Assembly (NCBI RefSeq): GCF_005222755.1
Contig: NZ_STGD01000003.1
Coordinates: 124,001 to 188,000, forward strand
Direction of reading: 5' to 3'
DNA length: 64,000 bases
Source: Roseomonas sp. HF4
GTDB lineage: Bacteria > Pseudomonadota > Alphaproteobacteria > Acetobacterales > Acetobacteraceae
Of this stretch, positions 17,417-27,195 are shown piece after piece. A program made the translations under genes and the position numbers. The first letter of the stretch is position 1, and each line of letters opens with the position of its first letter. The notes beneath the pieces are model-generated. The model searched no databases. It saw only the letters and a list, made by a program, of their open reading frames with translations, and was not told the DNA's origin.

Positions 17417-19945
17417 TTGGCACTCAGTGTCGTGCATGTCTCGCATGGCGCGGGCGGCGGGGCCGGCCGGGCGGGGCGGCGCGCGCATCTCGCCGCACGG
17501 GCCGCCGGGCTGCGGTCCGCCTTCGCCTTCGCGGATGGGGAGGCGGCAGCCGAGGGCGAGATGCGCCTCGCCGCGACACCGCCTGAGGGGCCTGCCGCCG
17601 CCCTGGCCGAGGCGCTGACCGCCCGCGTGCAATGGGGCCTGGTGCCGGCCTCGCGCAGCGACGCGACGAACACGCTCTTCTCCATCGCGCATCCGGGGCT
17701 GGCGCTCGACCGGCAGGGCGTGCTCGCCGCGGCCGACATCCTGCACCTGCACTGGACCTCCTGGCTGGTCGCGCCCGCGACGATCCGGCGCTGGCTCGCG
17801 GCCGGGCGGCGCGTGGTCTGGACGCTGCACGACCTCTGGCCCATGACCGGCGGCTGCCACTACCCGGCGGGTTGCGAGCAGTACCGCACCGCCTGCCTCG
17901 CCTGCCCGCAGCTGGCCGATGGCTGGTCGCTCGTGCCCAATGCCTTCGCCGAGAAGCGCGCCGCCTGGTCGGACCCCGGGCCCGTCTTGGTCGCACCGTC
18001 GCGCTGGATGGCGGCGCGCGCGGCGGAGAGCGCCATCCTCGGCGGCTGCCGCATCGAGGTGATCCCGAACGCGGTCGAGACCGGGCTTTTCGCCCCGCCG
18101 GCCGAGCGCGACGGGCTGCGCGCCGCCTGGGGCGTGGGGCCGGGCGACCTGCTGGTCGTGGCCGGAGCCTTCGACAACCGCGAACGCCGCAAGGGCGGCG
18201 CGCTGCTGGCCGAGGCGCTCGCGCGCCTGGCCGCCGACGGGCGCCTCGCGGCGCTGCTGCCGCCGGGCGGGCGAGTGGTGGTGGCGGGCTTCGGCCGCGC
18301 CGCGCCGGCGCCCGCGCCAGGCCTCGACGCCCTGGCCTTCGGGGAGGTCTCCGAGGATTCGGTGATGGCCGACATCCTCGGCGCCGCCGACCTCGCGGTG
18401 ATCCCATCGCTCGAGGACAACTACCCGAACATCGCGCTCGAGGCGCTGGCCTGCGGCACGCCCTGCGTCGCGACCCCCGTGGGCGGGCTGCCGGACCTGG
18501 TGCGGGACGGGGAGAGCGGCCTGCTCGCCGCCGCGGCCGAGGCGGGCGCACTGGCCGAGGCGCTGCTCGCCTTCGCCGCGCGCCACTTCGGCGATGCGGG
18601 GCTGCGCGCCCGCGCCCGCGCCCAGGCCGAGCGCGAGAACGCGCTGCCCGTCGTCGGTGCGCGCCTCGCCGCGCTGTACGCCGGGATCGCGGCGCCGCCG
18701 CGCGCCCCGTCACCGAGCGCGGCCGCCCATGCCCGCGCGCTGCGCGCCTTCGCCGAGGCGCCGGTGGCGGTCGAGGCGATGCCCGCCGCGCCCTTTCTGC
18801 GTTTCCCGGCAAACCTGCTGCTGGGCGGCATGGCCGGCGACGGTGCGGCGGGTCTCGCCGCACCCGAATTGCCGGCGCCGCGGGCGGCGCTGAACGTGTT
18901 GGCGCTGCACACGCGCCACCTCCATCACGGTGCGCGCTCCGGGCCCTGGCAGTTCCTGCGCCACCTGCCCGAGGGCATGGCGGCCGAAGTGCGCGCCACG
19001 CCACTCGGCGACGCGCTGGCGGGCGGGGAGGCCGCGACCTACCGCGACTGGGGCCGCCTGCTCGGCGCCGTGCCCTTCGGCCAGCAGGGCAATGCCTGGC
19101 TCGCGGAGGCCGAGATCCTCGCCGCCTGCGCCGCGACCGGCTTCGACGTGCTGCACGCAATCGACGGTGAGCACGCGATGTGGCTGCTGCCCCGCCTGCC
19201 GGCCGCGCTGTTTTCCGGTGGCCGCCGCCCGGCCTTCGCCGCCACCTTCCACCAGCCGCCCGCGCTGCTGGCGGCCATGGTGAACACCGGGCTGCTCGCG
19301 CGGCTCGACGCCGTGGTGGTGCTCTGCGAGGCGCAGCGCGCGGCGCTGGCGCAGCATCTCGATCCGGCGCGGCTGCATGTCATCCAGCATGGCGTGGACA
19401 CTGCGTTCTTCACGCCGGGGCCGCGGCAGGCCGGGGAGGGGCTGCGGCTGCTCTCGGTCGGCCACTGGCTGCGCGACCACGATGCCGCCTTCGCGGCGCT
19501 CGCCCTGCTGCGGCAGGCCGGGATCGACGCGCGGCTGCGCATCGTCTCGCCCGCCGCGCCGCACCCGCTGCCGCAGGGCGTCACGGCCGAGGCCGGCCTG
19601 TCGGACGAGGCGTTGCGCCAGGCCTATCGCGACGCCGATGCCCTGCTGCTGCCGCTGGCCGACGCCACCGCGAACAACGCGGTGCTGGAGGCGATGGCCT
19701 GCGGCCGGCCGGTGGTCAGCACCGATGTCGGCGGCGTGGCGGAGATGACGGCCGGTGCGGCGCGCCTCGCGCCCGCGGGCGATGCGGCGGCGCTGGCCGA
19801 GGCGGTCGCCGCCCTGGCACGCGACCCCGACGCCGCGGCGGCGCTCGGCCGCGCGGCGCGCGCGCGGGCGGAGGCGCTCGACTGGCGCCATGTCGCGGCG
19901 CGCCATGCCGCGCTCTATGCGGACCTGGCCGCGCTACGGGCATGA
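17417..19945 (+). CDS. Two-domain glycosyltransferase (tandem GT-B / GT4)
   Basis: An 842-residue cytoplasmic fusion of two GT-B glycosyltransferases. The first (about 1-430) has HLHWTSWLV, TLHDLWPMTGGC and the sugar-nucleotide motif PSLEDNYPNIALEALACG near 333. The second (about 490-840) has HAIDGEHAMW, VIQHGVDTAFF near 655 and NNAVLEAMACGRPVVSTDVG near 755. Both keep the family 4 ExxxxxxxE-type acceptor and donor site, so each half may be active. Such fusions usually assemble lipopolysaccharide or capsule repeats in two steps. The start is a TTG with GAAGGGGG upstream. It overlaps the next gene by 4 bp (ATGA). Confidence 0.85.
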   Translation: MALSVVHVSHGAGGGAGRAGRRAHLAARAAGLRSAFAFADGEAAAEGEMRLAATPPEGPAAALAEALTARVQWGLVPASRSDATNTLFSIAHPGLALDRQGVLAAADILHLHWTSWLVAPATIRRWLAAGRRVVWTLHDLWPMTGGCHYPAGCEQYRTACLACPQLADGWSLVPNAFAEKRAAWSDPGPVLVAPSRWMAARAAESAILGGCRIEVIPNAVETGLFAPPAERDGLRAAWGVGPGDLLVVAGAFDNRERRKGGALLAEALARLAADGRLAALLPPGGRVVVAGFGRAAPAPAPGLDALAFGEVSEDSVMADILGAADLAVIPSLEDNYPNIALEALACGTPCVATPVGGLPDLVRDGESGLLAAAAEAGALAEALLAFAARHFGDAGLRARARAQAERENALPVVGARLAALYAGIAAPPRAPSPSAAAHARALRAFAEAPVAVEAMPAAPFLRFPANLLLGGMAGDGAAGLAAPELPAPRAALNVLALHTRHLHHGARSGPWQFLRHLPEGMAAEVRATPLGDALAGGEAATYRDWGRLLGAVPFGQQGNAWLAEAEILAACAATGFDVLHAIDGEHAMWLLPRLPAALFSGGRRPAFAATFHQPPALLAAMVNTGLLARLDAVVVLCEAQRAALAQHLDPARLHVIQHGVDTAFFTPGPRQAGEGLRLLSVGHWLRDHDAAFAALALLRQAGIDARLRIVSPAAPHPLPQGVTAEAGLSDEALRQAYRDADALLLPLADATANNAVLEAMACGRPVVSTDVGGVAEMTAGAARLAPAGDAAALAEAVAALARDPDAAAALGRAARARAEALDWRHVAARHAALYADLAALRA

Positions 19946-20505
19946 GCCGCGCCCTGGTCCTGTCCGCCGCCGCCTGGCGCCGCGCGGGGGAGGGCGCCTG
20001 GACGGCGGGCGCCGCGCTGCCCGCCGCCGGCCGCCTCGCCGTCTGGGCCGAGGGCTGGGCGCCGGCGCCCGGTGCCGCGCTCGCGGCTGGCGGTGCCCCG
20101 GCACCCTTCGCGATGCTCGGCGCCACGGCCTTCGCGGTGCCGCAGGGCGTGCCGGGCGCGGTGCTGCTGCTGCGGGCTGCCGCACCGCCGCCCGCCTGCC
20201 GCGTGCTGCTCCCCGCGGCGGCGCATCATTCGCCGACGCTCGACGGGGTCTGGCCGCGCGCCGTCGCACGCCCGGCGGCGCCCGCCGCGCCGGACCTCGC
20301 GGCGGCGCGCGCGCTGATGGCGGCGGCGCTGGCGGCCGGCGACATCGACGGCGCGCTCGGGCAACTGGCCGACATGCTGGCGGCGGCGCGCCGGGCGCCG
20401 GAGACGCTGGCGGCCGCGGCCGCCCTGCTCGCGCATCTCGCGTGCCATCCCTTCTGCCGCAGCCCGCGCCTCGGCGCGCTGGCCGCCGCGCTGACCGACG
20501 ACTGA
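19942..20505 (+). CDS. Hypothetical protein in the glycosyltransferase operon
   Basis: A 187-residue alanine-rich protein translationally coupled (ATGA overlap) to the double glycosyltransferase, with the next glycosyltransferase 16 bp after its stop. The N-terminal 110 residues look beta-rich. The C-terminal 70 residues are helical. There is no signal peptide, membrane helix or known motif. Tight packing between two glycosyltransferases suggests a helper or regulatory role in glycan assembly, which is inference from position only. Confidence 0.65.
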   Translation: MSRALVLSAAAWRRAGEGAWTAGAALPAAGRLAVWAEGWAPAPGAALAAGGAPAPFAMLGATAFAVPQGVPGAVLLLRAAAPPPACRVLLPAAAHHSPTLDGVWPRAVARPAAPAAPDLAAARALMAAALAAGDIDGALGQLADMLAAARRAPETLAAAAALLAHLACHPFCRSPRLGALAAALTDD

Positions 20506-20521
20506 CCGCGGGGATCGCCGC

Positions 20522-22963
20522 ATGGGCCTGATCATCCTCGACCCGAACCTCGACGGCGAAGCGGGGCATCACCTCGCCTACGACCTCGCCATCGCGCGGG
20601 AGGCGATGGCGCGGGGCGAGACCGCCACCATCATCGCCAACCGCCGCTTCCCGTCCGCCGAGGCCGAGGGCGTGCGCATCGTCCCGCACTTCACCGAGAC
20701 CTGCTACGCGCTCTGCCACGACGACCCGGTGACCGGGCGCTTCGACGACTACCGCCACTTCAACGACCTGCTGCAGGCGGAACTCGCCGCCCTGCCGCGC
20801 AACGAGTTCCGCGCGACCGACGCCGTGCTGGTGCCGACCGTCACCGAGATCCACCTGGCCGGCTTCATCGGCTGGATGAAGGGCTTCGATCCGGCCGAGG
20901 CGCCGGTGTTCCTCATCCACCTGATGATGCCGTCCGGCATGGCGGTGGAGGACGGCGCGGCGCGGGTCGAGGATCCGCTGCGCGCGCTGTTCTATCGCCT
21001 GGCCGACCGCGCGGCGCACGAGCCCGGGCCGCCGGTCCACCTGTTCGCGAGCGGCGGGCAGCATGCGGCGGAATACGGCGCGCTGTTCGGACGCGCCGTG
21101 GCGCCGCACCCGCTGCCGCTCCGCCCCGAGCCCGGCGCGCGCGTGGCCGGGCGCCGGGCGTTGCTGTTTGCGGGCGACGCGCGCGCCGACAAGGGCATCG
21201 GCGTGCTGCCCGACCTCGTGCCGCGCCTGGCCGAAGCGCATCCCGACTGGACCTTCGCCGCGCATGTGAACGCCGCCCACGCCTGGGGCCCCGCCCGCGC
21301 GGCGGCCGAGGCGCTGGCCGGGATCGCCGCCGGGCTGCCGGCGCTGGCGCTGGCCGGCGGCCGCCTGCCGCCGGAGGAGTACCTGGCGTTGCTGCAGGGT
21401 GCGCGGATCGCGCTGTTCCCCTACGACCCGGACCTCTATCGCCGGAAATCCTCCGGCGTGCTGTGGGAGGCGGTGAGCCTCGGCTTGCCGCTGATCGTGC
21501 CCGCCGGCACTTGGCTCGCGCATGAGGCGCGGCACTGGGGCGCCGGCCACGTGACCTATGCCGCGCAGGATGCCGAGGCGATCGCCGCCGCCTTCGCCGC
21601 GGCGCTGCCCCGCATCGCGGAACTCGAGGCCGCCTCGGCCGCCGCCTCGGCGCGCTACCGCGCGGCGAACGGCGCCGCGGCGCTGCTCGACCAGATCGCC
21701 GCGTTATGGGTGCGGCATAAGGCGACGGCGATGCTGGCGGCGCGCCCGCGCGGCGTGGCGCTCGACCTTGGGCGACTCGAGGCCGGCTGGCATCGGCCCG
21801 AGACGGTCGAGGGCCGCCCCGCGCGCTGGACGACGCAGGACCCCGTGATCGCCTTCGACTGGCCCTTCGAGGAAGGCTGGGAGGTGCGGATCTCGGTGCA
21901 GGCGATGCTGGACGCGAAGCAGGTCGAGAGCGTGCAGGCGAGCGCCAATGGCGCGCCCGTCGCCGCGATGCCGCTGCGCGACGGGCGGGGCATGCGCCTG
22001 CTGCTGCGCGGGCCTGGGCCGGGCCGGGCGGCGCCGCGGGTCGAGCTGCGCCTGCGCCTGCCCTTCACGCGGCGCCCGGCGAACGACGCGCGCGACCTCG
22101 GCCTGCTGGTCTCGGGCATCCGGGTCGGGCCGGCCTCGGCCGCGCCGGGGCAGCCGGCGGCGCTGCCGCAGGCGCACATCCTAGGGCGCGCGGGGCCGGG
22201 CGGCGGCTGGCCGGTGGCGCCGGCCGTGAGCGGGGAGGTGGCAGCGGCCGCCGGCGCGCCCTGCGTGCTCGCCTTCCGCCTGCGGGCGGAGGTGGCTGCG
22301 GCGCGCGGCCTCGTGCTGCATGTCAACGGCGTACCGGTGCCGCTCACGGTCTCGGCGGAGCCGGGTGGGACCTGGCTCGCCACTGCGGCGCTGCCGCCGG
22401 CCGTGCTGCGCCTGGCCGGCGCGCGCGGCACCTGGGACCTCGTCGCGGACGGCACGAACGAGGCGCCGGTGCTGCTTTCGGTCGCGGCGGCGGAGACGGC
22501 GGGCACGGCCTTGCCGGGCGAGGCACCGCCCGAGGCGCTGCCCCCGCCCGCCTCCCGCCCCGCGGGGCCCGGGCCCTGGATCCGCTGGGACCTGTCGGAG
22601 GGCTTCGGAGGCGAGGAGGGGCCCTTCCCCGACCTCGGCATCCCGGCCGGCGTGCGCTGGGTGCTGGCGCGGGAGGCGCGCCTGGTGCTGGAGGCGACGG
22701 AGGCTGGCGCCGTGCGCCTCGCGATCCGCCACCGCGGGCTGCTGCCGCGCCAGGCGGTGCGCGTGGCGCTGAACGGCGGCGCGGCCACCACGGTCGAGGC
22801 GGCGGGCGGCGGGCTGAAGGCGGTGGGCGAGATGGTCCTCGACCTCGACCTCGCGGCCGGGGCGAACACGCTCTCGCTCGGCTTCGCGGGCGCGGTGCGC
22901 GAGCCCGGCACGGGCCGCGAACTCGTGCTGCTGGTCGAGCGCGCGGAACTCGCGCGCGGCTGA
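20522..22963 (+). CDS. Glycosyltransferase with C-terminal beta-sandwich modules
   Basis: An 813-residue protein. The N-terminal about 400 residues are a GT-B glycosyltransferase: GEAGHHLAYDLAIAREA near 13 resembles the acceptor-side motif of GT4 enzymes, and LFPYDPDLYRRKSSGVLWEA near 300 is the nucleotide-sugar motif. From about 425 to the end come three beta-rich segments. The first ends in NDARDLGLLVSGIRV, a pattern recurrent in alphaproteobacterial polysaccharide glycosyltransferases, and the last spans roughly 690-810. They may bind the growing glycan. It is 16 bp behind the small gene and converges closely (3 bp) on prpE. Confidence 0.8.
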   Translation: MGLIILDPNLDGEAGHHLAYDLAIAREAMARGETATIIANRRFPSAEAEGVRIVPHFTETCYALCHDDPVTGRFDDYRHFNDLLQAELAALPRNEFRATDAVLVPTVTEIHLAGFIGWMKGFDPAEAPVFLIHLMMPSGMAVEDGAARVEDPLRALFYRLADRAAHEPGPPVHLFASGGQHAAEYGALFGRAVAPHPLPLRPEPGARVAGRRALLFAGDARADKGIGVLPDLVPRLAEAHPDWTFAAHVNAAHAWGPARAAAEALAGIAAGLPALALAGGRLPPEEYLALLQGARIALFPYDPDLYRRKSSGVLWEAVSLGLPLIVPAGTWLAHEARHWGAGHVTYAAQDAEAIAAAFAAALPRIAELEAASAAASARYRAANGAAALLDQIAALWVRHKATAMLAARPRGVALDLGRLEAGWHRPETVEGRPARWTTQDPVIAFDWPFEEGWEVRISVQAMLDAKQVESVQASANGAPVAAMPLRDGRGMRLLLRGPGPGRAAPRVELRLRLPFTRRPANDARDLGLLVSGIRVGPASAAPGQPAALPQAHILGRAGPGGGWPVAPAVSGEVAAAAGAPCVLAFRLRAEVAAARGLVLHVNGVPVPLTVSAEPGGTWLATAALPPAVLRLAGARGTWDLVADGTNEAPVLLSVAAAETAGTALPGEAPPEALPPPASRPAGPGPWIRWDLSEGFGGEEGPFPDLGIPAGVRWVLAREARLVLEATEAGAVRLAIRHRGLLPRQAVRVALNGGAATTVEAAGGGLKAVGEMVLDLDLAAGANTLSLGFAGAVREPGTGRELVLLVERAELARG

Positions 22964-22966
22964 AGG

Positions 22967-24853
22967 TCAGCGCATCGCGGCCTTCAGCACCGCGCCCACC
23001 TCATCCAGGATGACGGGGTCGTCGATCGTGGGCGGCACGACGTAGTCCTCCCCGTCGGCGATCTTGCGCAGCGTGGCGCGCAGGATCTTGCCGGACCGCG
23101 TCTTGGGCAGGCGGGCGACGACACGGGCGTCCTTGAAGGCGGCGACGGGGCCGATGCGGTCACGTACCATGGCCACGACCTCGCGCGCGATCTCGGCCTC
23201 CGGCTTCGTCACGCCGGATTTCAGCACGACCAGGCCGAGCGGCACCTGGCCCTTCAGCGTGTCGCGCACGCCGACCACGGCGCATTCCGCGACATCGGGG
23301 TGGGAGGCCAGCACCTCCTCCATCCCGCCGGTGGACAGCCGGTGACCAGCGACGTTGATGATGTCGTCGGTGCGCGACATGACCGAGACGTAGCCCTCGG
23401 CGTCGATCATCCCGGCATCGGCGGTGCTGTAGAAGCCGGGATGCGCCGAGAGGTAGGCGTCGCGGAAGCGGTCGTCGGCGTTGAACAGCGTCGGCAGGCA
23501 GGAAGGCGGCAGCGGCAGGCGGATCGCGAGGCTGCCGATCTGCCCGCGCGGGACTTCCTGGTTGGCCTCGTCCAGCACCACCACGTCGTAGCCGGGGGCG
23601 GGCTTGCCGCCCGATCCCGGCCTGGTCGGGAACAGGCCGAGGCCGCGGAAATTGCCGGTGATGGTCCAGCCCGTCTCGGTCTGCCACCAATGGTCGACCA
23701 CGGGCTTGCCCAGCAGGCGCTGCGACCAGGTGATGGTGTCGGGGTCGCAGCGCTCGCCGGCGAGGTAGAGGGCTTCGAGCTTCGAGAGGTCGTGGCGCTT
23801 CAGGAATTCGCCTTCCGGATCCTCCTTCTTGATGGCGCGGATCGCGGTCGGCGCGGTGAACAGCACCTTCACCCCGTGCTGTTCGCAGACCCGCCAGAAG
23901 GTGCCGGCATCGGGCGTGCCGACGGGCTTGCCCTCGAACAGCACGGTGGTGCAGCCGGCCAGCAGCGGCGCGTAGACGATGTAGGAATGCCCGACGACCC
24001 AGCCGACATCGGACGCCGCCCAGTACACGTCGCCCGCCTGCACGCCATAGACCATGGCCATCGAGTTCATCAGCGCGACAGCGTGCCCGCCATTGTCGCG
24101 GAGAATCCCCTTGGGCGCGCCCGTCGTGCCGGAGGTGTAGAGGATGTAGAGCGGGTCGGTGCTGTCCACGGAAACGCAGGGATGCGGCGCCGCGGCGCGC
24201 TCGGCTTCCAGCAGGTCCTCGTCGCGGCCGGGGGTCAGCTCGCAGGGCGAGGCTTCGCGCTGCAGGATCAGCACGGCGCCGGGCTTGTGCGGGCTGAGCG
24301 CGATCGCGGCGTCAAGCAGCGGCTTGTACTTCACCACGCGCCCGGGCTCGAGCCCGCAGGAGGTGGAGACGATCGCCTTCGGCTTCGCATCGGCGATGCG
24401 CGCCGCGAGCTCCGCCGCGGCGAAGCCGCCGAACACCACCGAATGCACCGCGCCGAGCCGCGCGCAGGCCAGCATGGCGATCGCCGCCTCCGGCACCATC
24501 GGCATGTAGATGACAACGCGGTCGCCCTTGCCCACGCCCCGCGCGGCGAGCGCGCCGGCCACGCGCGCCACGCGGTCCTGCAGCGCGGCGTAGGTGATGG
24601 TCAGGGTCCGCCCGGTCATCGGGCTGTCCCAAATGATCGCGGCCTGGTCGCCGCGGCCGGCGGCGACGTGGCGGTCCACCGCGTTGAAGCAGGTGTTGAG
24701 CCGCCCGCCCGGGAACCACCGGCCATAGACGCCGAGCGACGCGTCGAAGGTGGCCGCCGGTGGCGTATCCCAGGCGATGCCGCGGGCGGCCTCGGCCCAC
24801 CAGCCCTGGGGGTCCTGCTTCCAGCGCGCATAGGTCTCGTCGTAGTGCGTCAT
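22967..24853 (-). CDS. prpE: Propionate-CoA ligase (acetate/propionate activating)
   Basis: A 628-residue acyl-CoA synthetase of the ANL superfamily. The AMP-binding motif YTSGTTGAPKG lies near 250, with DHWWQTETGW near 395 of the PrpE type. The C-terminal RSGKILRATLRK contains the catalytic Lys that is acetylation-controlled in Acs and PrpE. It turns propionate (and usually acetate) plus ATP and CoA into the acyl-CoA in the cytoplasm. The start at 24853 follows the conserved MTHYDETYARWK N-terminus. It is divergent from the DEDDh exonuclease and within 3.2 kb of a monocarboxylate-type symporter, which fits uptake and activation of short-chain acids. PrpE versus Acs substrate preference is uncertain. 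Confidence 0.88.
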   Translation of the reverse strand: MTHYDETYARWKQDPQGWWAEAARGIAWDTPPAATFDASLGVYGRWFPGGRLNTCFNAVDRHVAAGRGDQAAIIWDSPMTGRTLTITYAALQDRVARVAGALAARGVGKGDRVVIYMPMVPEAAIAMLACARLGAVHSVVFGGFAAAELAARIADAKPKAIVSTSCGLEPGRVVKYKPLLDAAIALSPHKPGAVLILQREASPCELTPGRDEDLLEAERAAAPHPCVSVDSTDPLYILYTSGTTGAPKGILRDNGGHAVALMNSMAMVYGVQAGDVYWAASDVGWVVGHSYIVYAPLLAGCTTVLFEGKPVGTPDAGTFWRVCEQHGVKVLFTAPTAIRAIKKEDPEGEFLKRHDLSKLEALYLAGERCDPDTITWSQRLLGKPVVDHWWQTETGWTITGNFRGLGLFPTRPGSGGKPAPGYDVVVLDEANQEVPRGQIGSLAIRLPLPPSCLPTLFNADDRFRDAYLSAHPGFYSTADAGMIDAEGYVSVMSRTDDIINVAGHRLSTGGMEEVLASHPDVAECAVVGVRDTLKGQVPLGLVVLKSGVTKPEAEIAREVVAMVRDRIGPVAAFKDARVVARLPKTRSGKILRATLRKIADGEDYVVPPTIDDPVILDEVGAVLKAAMR

Positions 24854-24977
24854 GGCGCCTGTCCTCCCCCGGTCCCGGCGCGAAGCCTGGACCGGCGCGT
24901 CCTTGGCAAGCAAGGGGGCGCCCGGCCTTGCGTCAGATCAAGTGACGAGGGCCGGGGGGCGTGCCACGCTTCGGTGC

Positions 24978-25685
24978 ATGAGCGGTCTGCTCCGCCGTGC
25001 CGCCGCCGCCTTCGCCAATGGCATGAAGCCCTCGGCGCGCGAGTTCGTGCGCGCGCGCGCGCATTTCCACGCCGCCCTGCCGCCCGGCCCGCTGCCCTTC
25101 CAGCGCTACGTCGTGTTCGACCTGGAATCGACGGGCCTCAAGCCCACCACAGGCGACGGGCTGCTGTCGATCGGCGCGGTACGGCTGCGCGACACCGAGA
25201 CGGTCGAGCGCTTCGAGACGCTGGTGAACCCCGGCCGGCCGATCCCGCCCGAGGGCATCCGCTACCACGGCATCACCGACGATAAGGTCTGCGCCGCGCC
25301 GCGCGCCGCGGAGGCGATCGCCGCCTTCCTCGACTTCGCGAAGGACGACGTGCTGGTCGCGCACAACGCCGCCTTCGACCGCACTCTGCTGTTCATGGAG
25401 GAATTCCGCGGTGCGCCCGCGGTCCCGAACCCGTTCCTCTGTTCCATGGCGACGTCGCGCTGGCTCGACCCCGGGGAGCCGGACCATTCGCTGGACGGCC
25501 TCTGCGGCCGCGCGGGCATCGTCATCGAGGGGCGGCACGAGGCGCTGGGCGATGCCGAGGCGACGGCCGCGCTCTGGGTCCACCTGCTGGCGCGCGCGGC
25601 GGCGCGCGGCGTCGAGGATCTGCAGGAGCTGACGCGCCGCAGCCGGATGCTGTCCGGCATCGCCGAGACCGCCGAACATTTCTGA
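24978..25685 (+). CDS. DEDDh 3'-5' exonuclease (DnaQ-like)
   Basis: A 235-residue single-domain exonuclease. The three Exo motifs are present: VFDLESTGLK (DxE) near 48, LVAHNAAFDR near 135 and HEALGDAEAT (HxxxxD) near 195, so it is a complete DEDDh enzyme of the DNA polymerase III epsilon type. It lacks the C-terminal part that binds the polymerase, hence it is not the replicative proofreader. Genes of this type recur beside CBS/DUF294 nucleotidyltransferases and acetate-type symporters in Proteobacteria, as here. Its substrate may be a small nucleotide or RNA rather than DNA, but that is inference. Stop-to-stop spacing to the next convergent gene is only 3 bp. Confidence 0.85.
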   Translation: MSGLLRRAAAAFANGMKPSAREFVRARAHFHAALPPGPLPFQRYVVFDLESTGLKPTTGDGLLSIGAVRLRDTETVERFETLVNPGRPIPPEGIRYHGITDDKVCAAPRAAEAIAAFLDFAKDDVLVAHNAAFDRTLLFMEEFRGAPAVPNPFLCSMATSRWLDPGEPDHSLDGLCGRAGIVIEGRHEALGDAEATAALWVHLLARAAARGVEDLQELTRRSRMLSGIAETAEHF

Positions 25686-25688
25686 CCG

Positions 25689-27137
25689 CTACCAGAGCTG
25701 CCCGGTGAAGGCGCCAAAGGCGCCGCGGCTGAAGGATCGGACGGCCTTCAGCGCGTCCCGCAGGTCGCCGCGCGCGGCCTTCGGCAGCGCCGCCGTGTCC
25801 ACGAGGTTGCCGGGGCTCTGTCCCGCCGCGTGGTCGGCGAGCTGCTGGTGCAGCACGGTGTCGAGCAGCAGGTCGAAGGCCGCCGCGAGGTCCGCCGCCT
25901 CCCGCGCCGAGACCTTCCCGACCTGCCCGAGCGCCGCGATGCGCGCGAGCGTGCCGGTTTCCGCCACGCCGGCCGAGAGCGCCACCAGCCGCACCGCGGC
26001 CACCAGCGGCATGAGCCCGTGCAGCTTGAGGTCGGTGCGCGTGCCGGGCCCCGGCTCGTCATCCGTGAAGCCGCCCCAGAGCGTCAGCCCGACGGTGAGC
26101 GCCTGGTTCTGCCCGGCCATCGCCGCGAGCAGCGCCGGGCTGGCCTTCAGGATGCGCGAGAGGTGCCCGCGCAGCGCCTCGGCCGGGGCGGTGTCGCCCC
26201 AGGCGGCGCGGAAGTCGAAGGCGATGTCGGAGAACAGCAGCGCGGCACCGGCTCGGCGATAGGCCCAGTGCTCGAACTGCCGCTGCCATTGCGGCAGCGT
26301 CTTCCGCCACAGCGGGTTCATCGCCATCACGCCGCCGGGGCAGAGCGGGAACCCCGCCTTGTCGAGGCCGCGGTTGAAATGCTCGGCGAAGGCGCGGAAC
26401 CAGGCGTCGATGCGCCCGTGGTCGTCGTCGTGGTAGTCGCCGAGGATCAGGCCGTTGTCCTGGTCGGGGCGGAGCAGGCTCTCGCCGCGCCCGGCGCTGC
26501 CCATCACCAGCAGGGTGAAGGGAACTGGCGGCGCGCCATGCGCGGCCAGCGTCCTGTCGAGCACGCGGCGGTGCAGCTCGACATTGATGCCGCTGACGAG
26601 GCCGACCACGTCGCGCGCGGCGACGCCCTCGGCCAGCAGCGCGGCGGCGACGCCGGCCTGCGCCGCCTTCACCTCGGCGTCGTCGCCGGCCAGGCTGTCG
26701 AGATGACCGAGCAGCCGGCCGGAGACGGCGGCGAGCGTCTCGGCGCGGTGCAGCATGCCGACGCAGCGCCCGTCCTGCCCGAGCACCGGCAGGTGCCTGA
26801 GGTGCCCGGCGCGGAGCAGTGCCACGGCGCGCCAGAGGCCGGCATCCTCGGTGCAGGCCGTGACCGGGGCGGTCATGGCGGCCAGGAGCGGTGCCTCGGG
26901 CGGCAGGCGGAAGACGACGCGGCGGGTCACGTCCTGCTCGGTCAGGATGCCGACGGGCCGTCCGTCCGGATCGACCGCGAGCACGGCCGAGGCGCGCGCC
27001 GCCTCCATCGCGCCCAGTACCGCGGACAGCGGGGCATCGGGCCGGAAGGCGGGCGGCGGCGGCGCCATGGCGGCGGTCACGGCGCCCGTCAGCGCCGCGG
27101 CGGGGGAGGAATGGCCAGGAGCCGTCGAACGCTGCAT
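25689..27137 (-). CDS. CBS-domain / DUF294 putative nucleotidyltransferase
   Basis: A 482-residue signalling protein. Two CBS motifs (about 18-145; GILTEQDVTRRVV and GHLRHLPVLG) form one adenosine-nucleotide-sensing Bateman module. A GlnD-like DUF294 nucleotidyltransferase domain follows, with GSAGRGESLLRPDQDNGLIL near 220 (Pol-beta NT motif with paired Asp). The DUF294_C helical domain makes up residues 345-482. Proteins of this architecture lie beside acetate symporters and are thought to sense cellular energy and modify a partner. It converges tightly on the exonuclease gene. Alternative downstream starts exist, such as the ATG that begins MAPPPP. The NT active-site Asps appear intact. Confidence 0.85.
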   Translation of the reverse strand: MQRSTAPGHSSPAAALTGAVTAAMAPPPPAFRPDAPLSAVLGAMEAARASAVLAVDPDGRPVGILTEQDVTRRVVFRLPPEAPLLAAMTAPVTACTEDAGLWRAVALLRAGHLRHLPVLGQDGRCVGMLHRAETLAAVSGRLLGHLDSLAGDDAEVKAAQAGVAAALLAEGVAARDVVGLVSGINVELHRRVLDRTLAAHGAPPVPFTLLVMGSAGRGESLLRPDQDNGLILGDYHDDDHGRIDAWFRAFAEHFNRGLDKAGFPLCPGGVMAMNPLWRKTLPQWQRQFEHWAYRRAGAALLFSDIAFDFRAAWGDTAPAEALRGHLSRILKASPALLAAMAGQNQALTVGLTLWGGFTDDEPGPGTRTDLKLHGLMPLVAAVRLVALSAGVAETGTLARIAALGQVGKVSAREAADLAAAFDLLLDTVLHQQLADHAAGQSPGNLVDTAALPKAARGDLRDALKAVRSFSRGAFGAFTGQLW

Positions 27138-27195
27138 CGTCCTCAGCCAGTCTCGGTCGGTTGCCGGGCCAGTATGGCGATGCGGCGCGCCGGCG

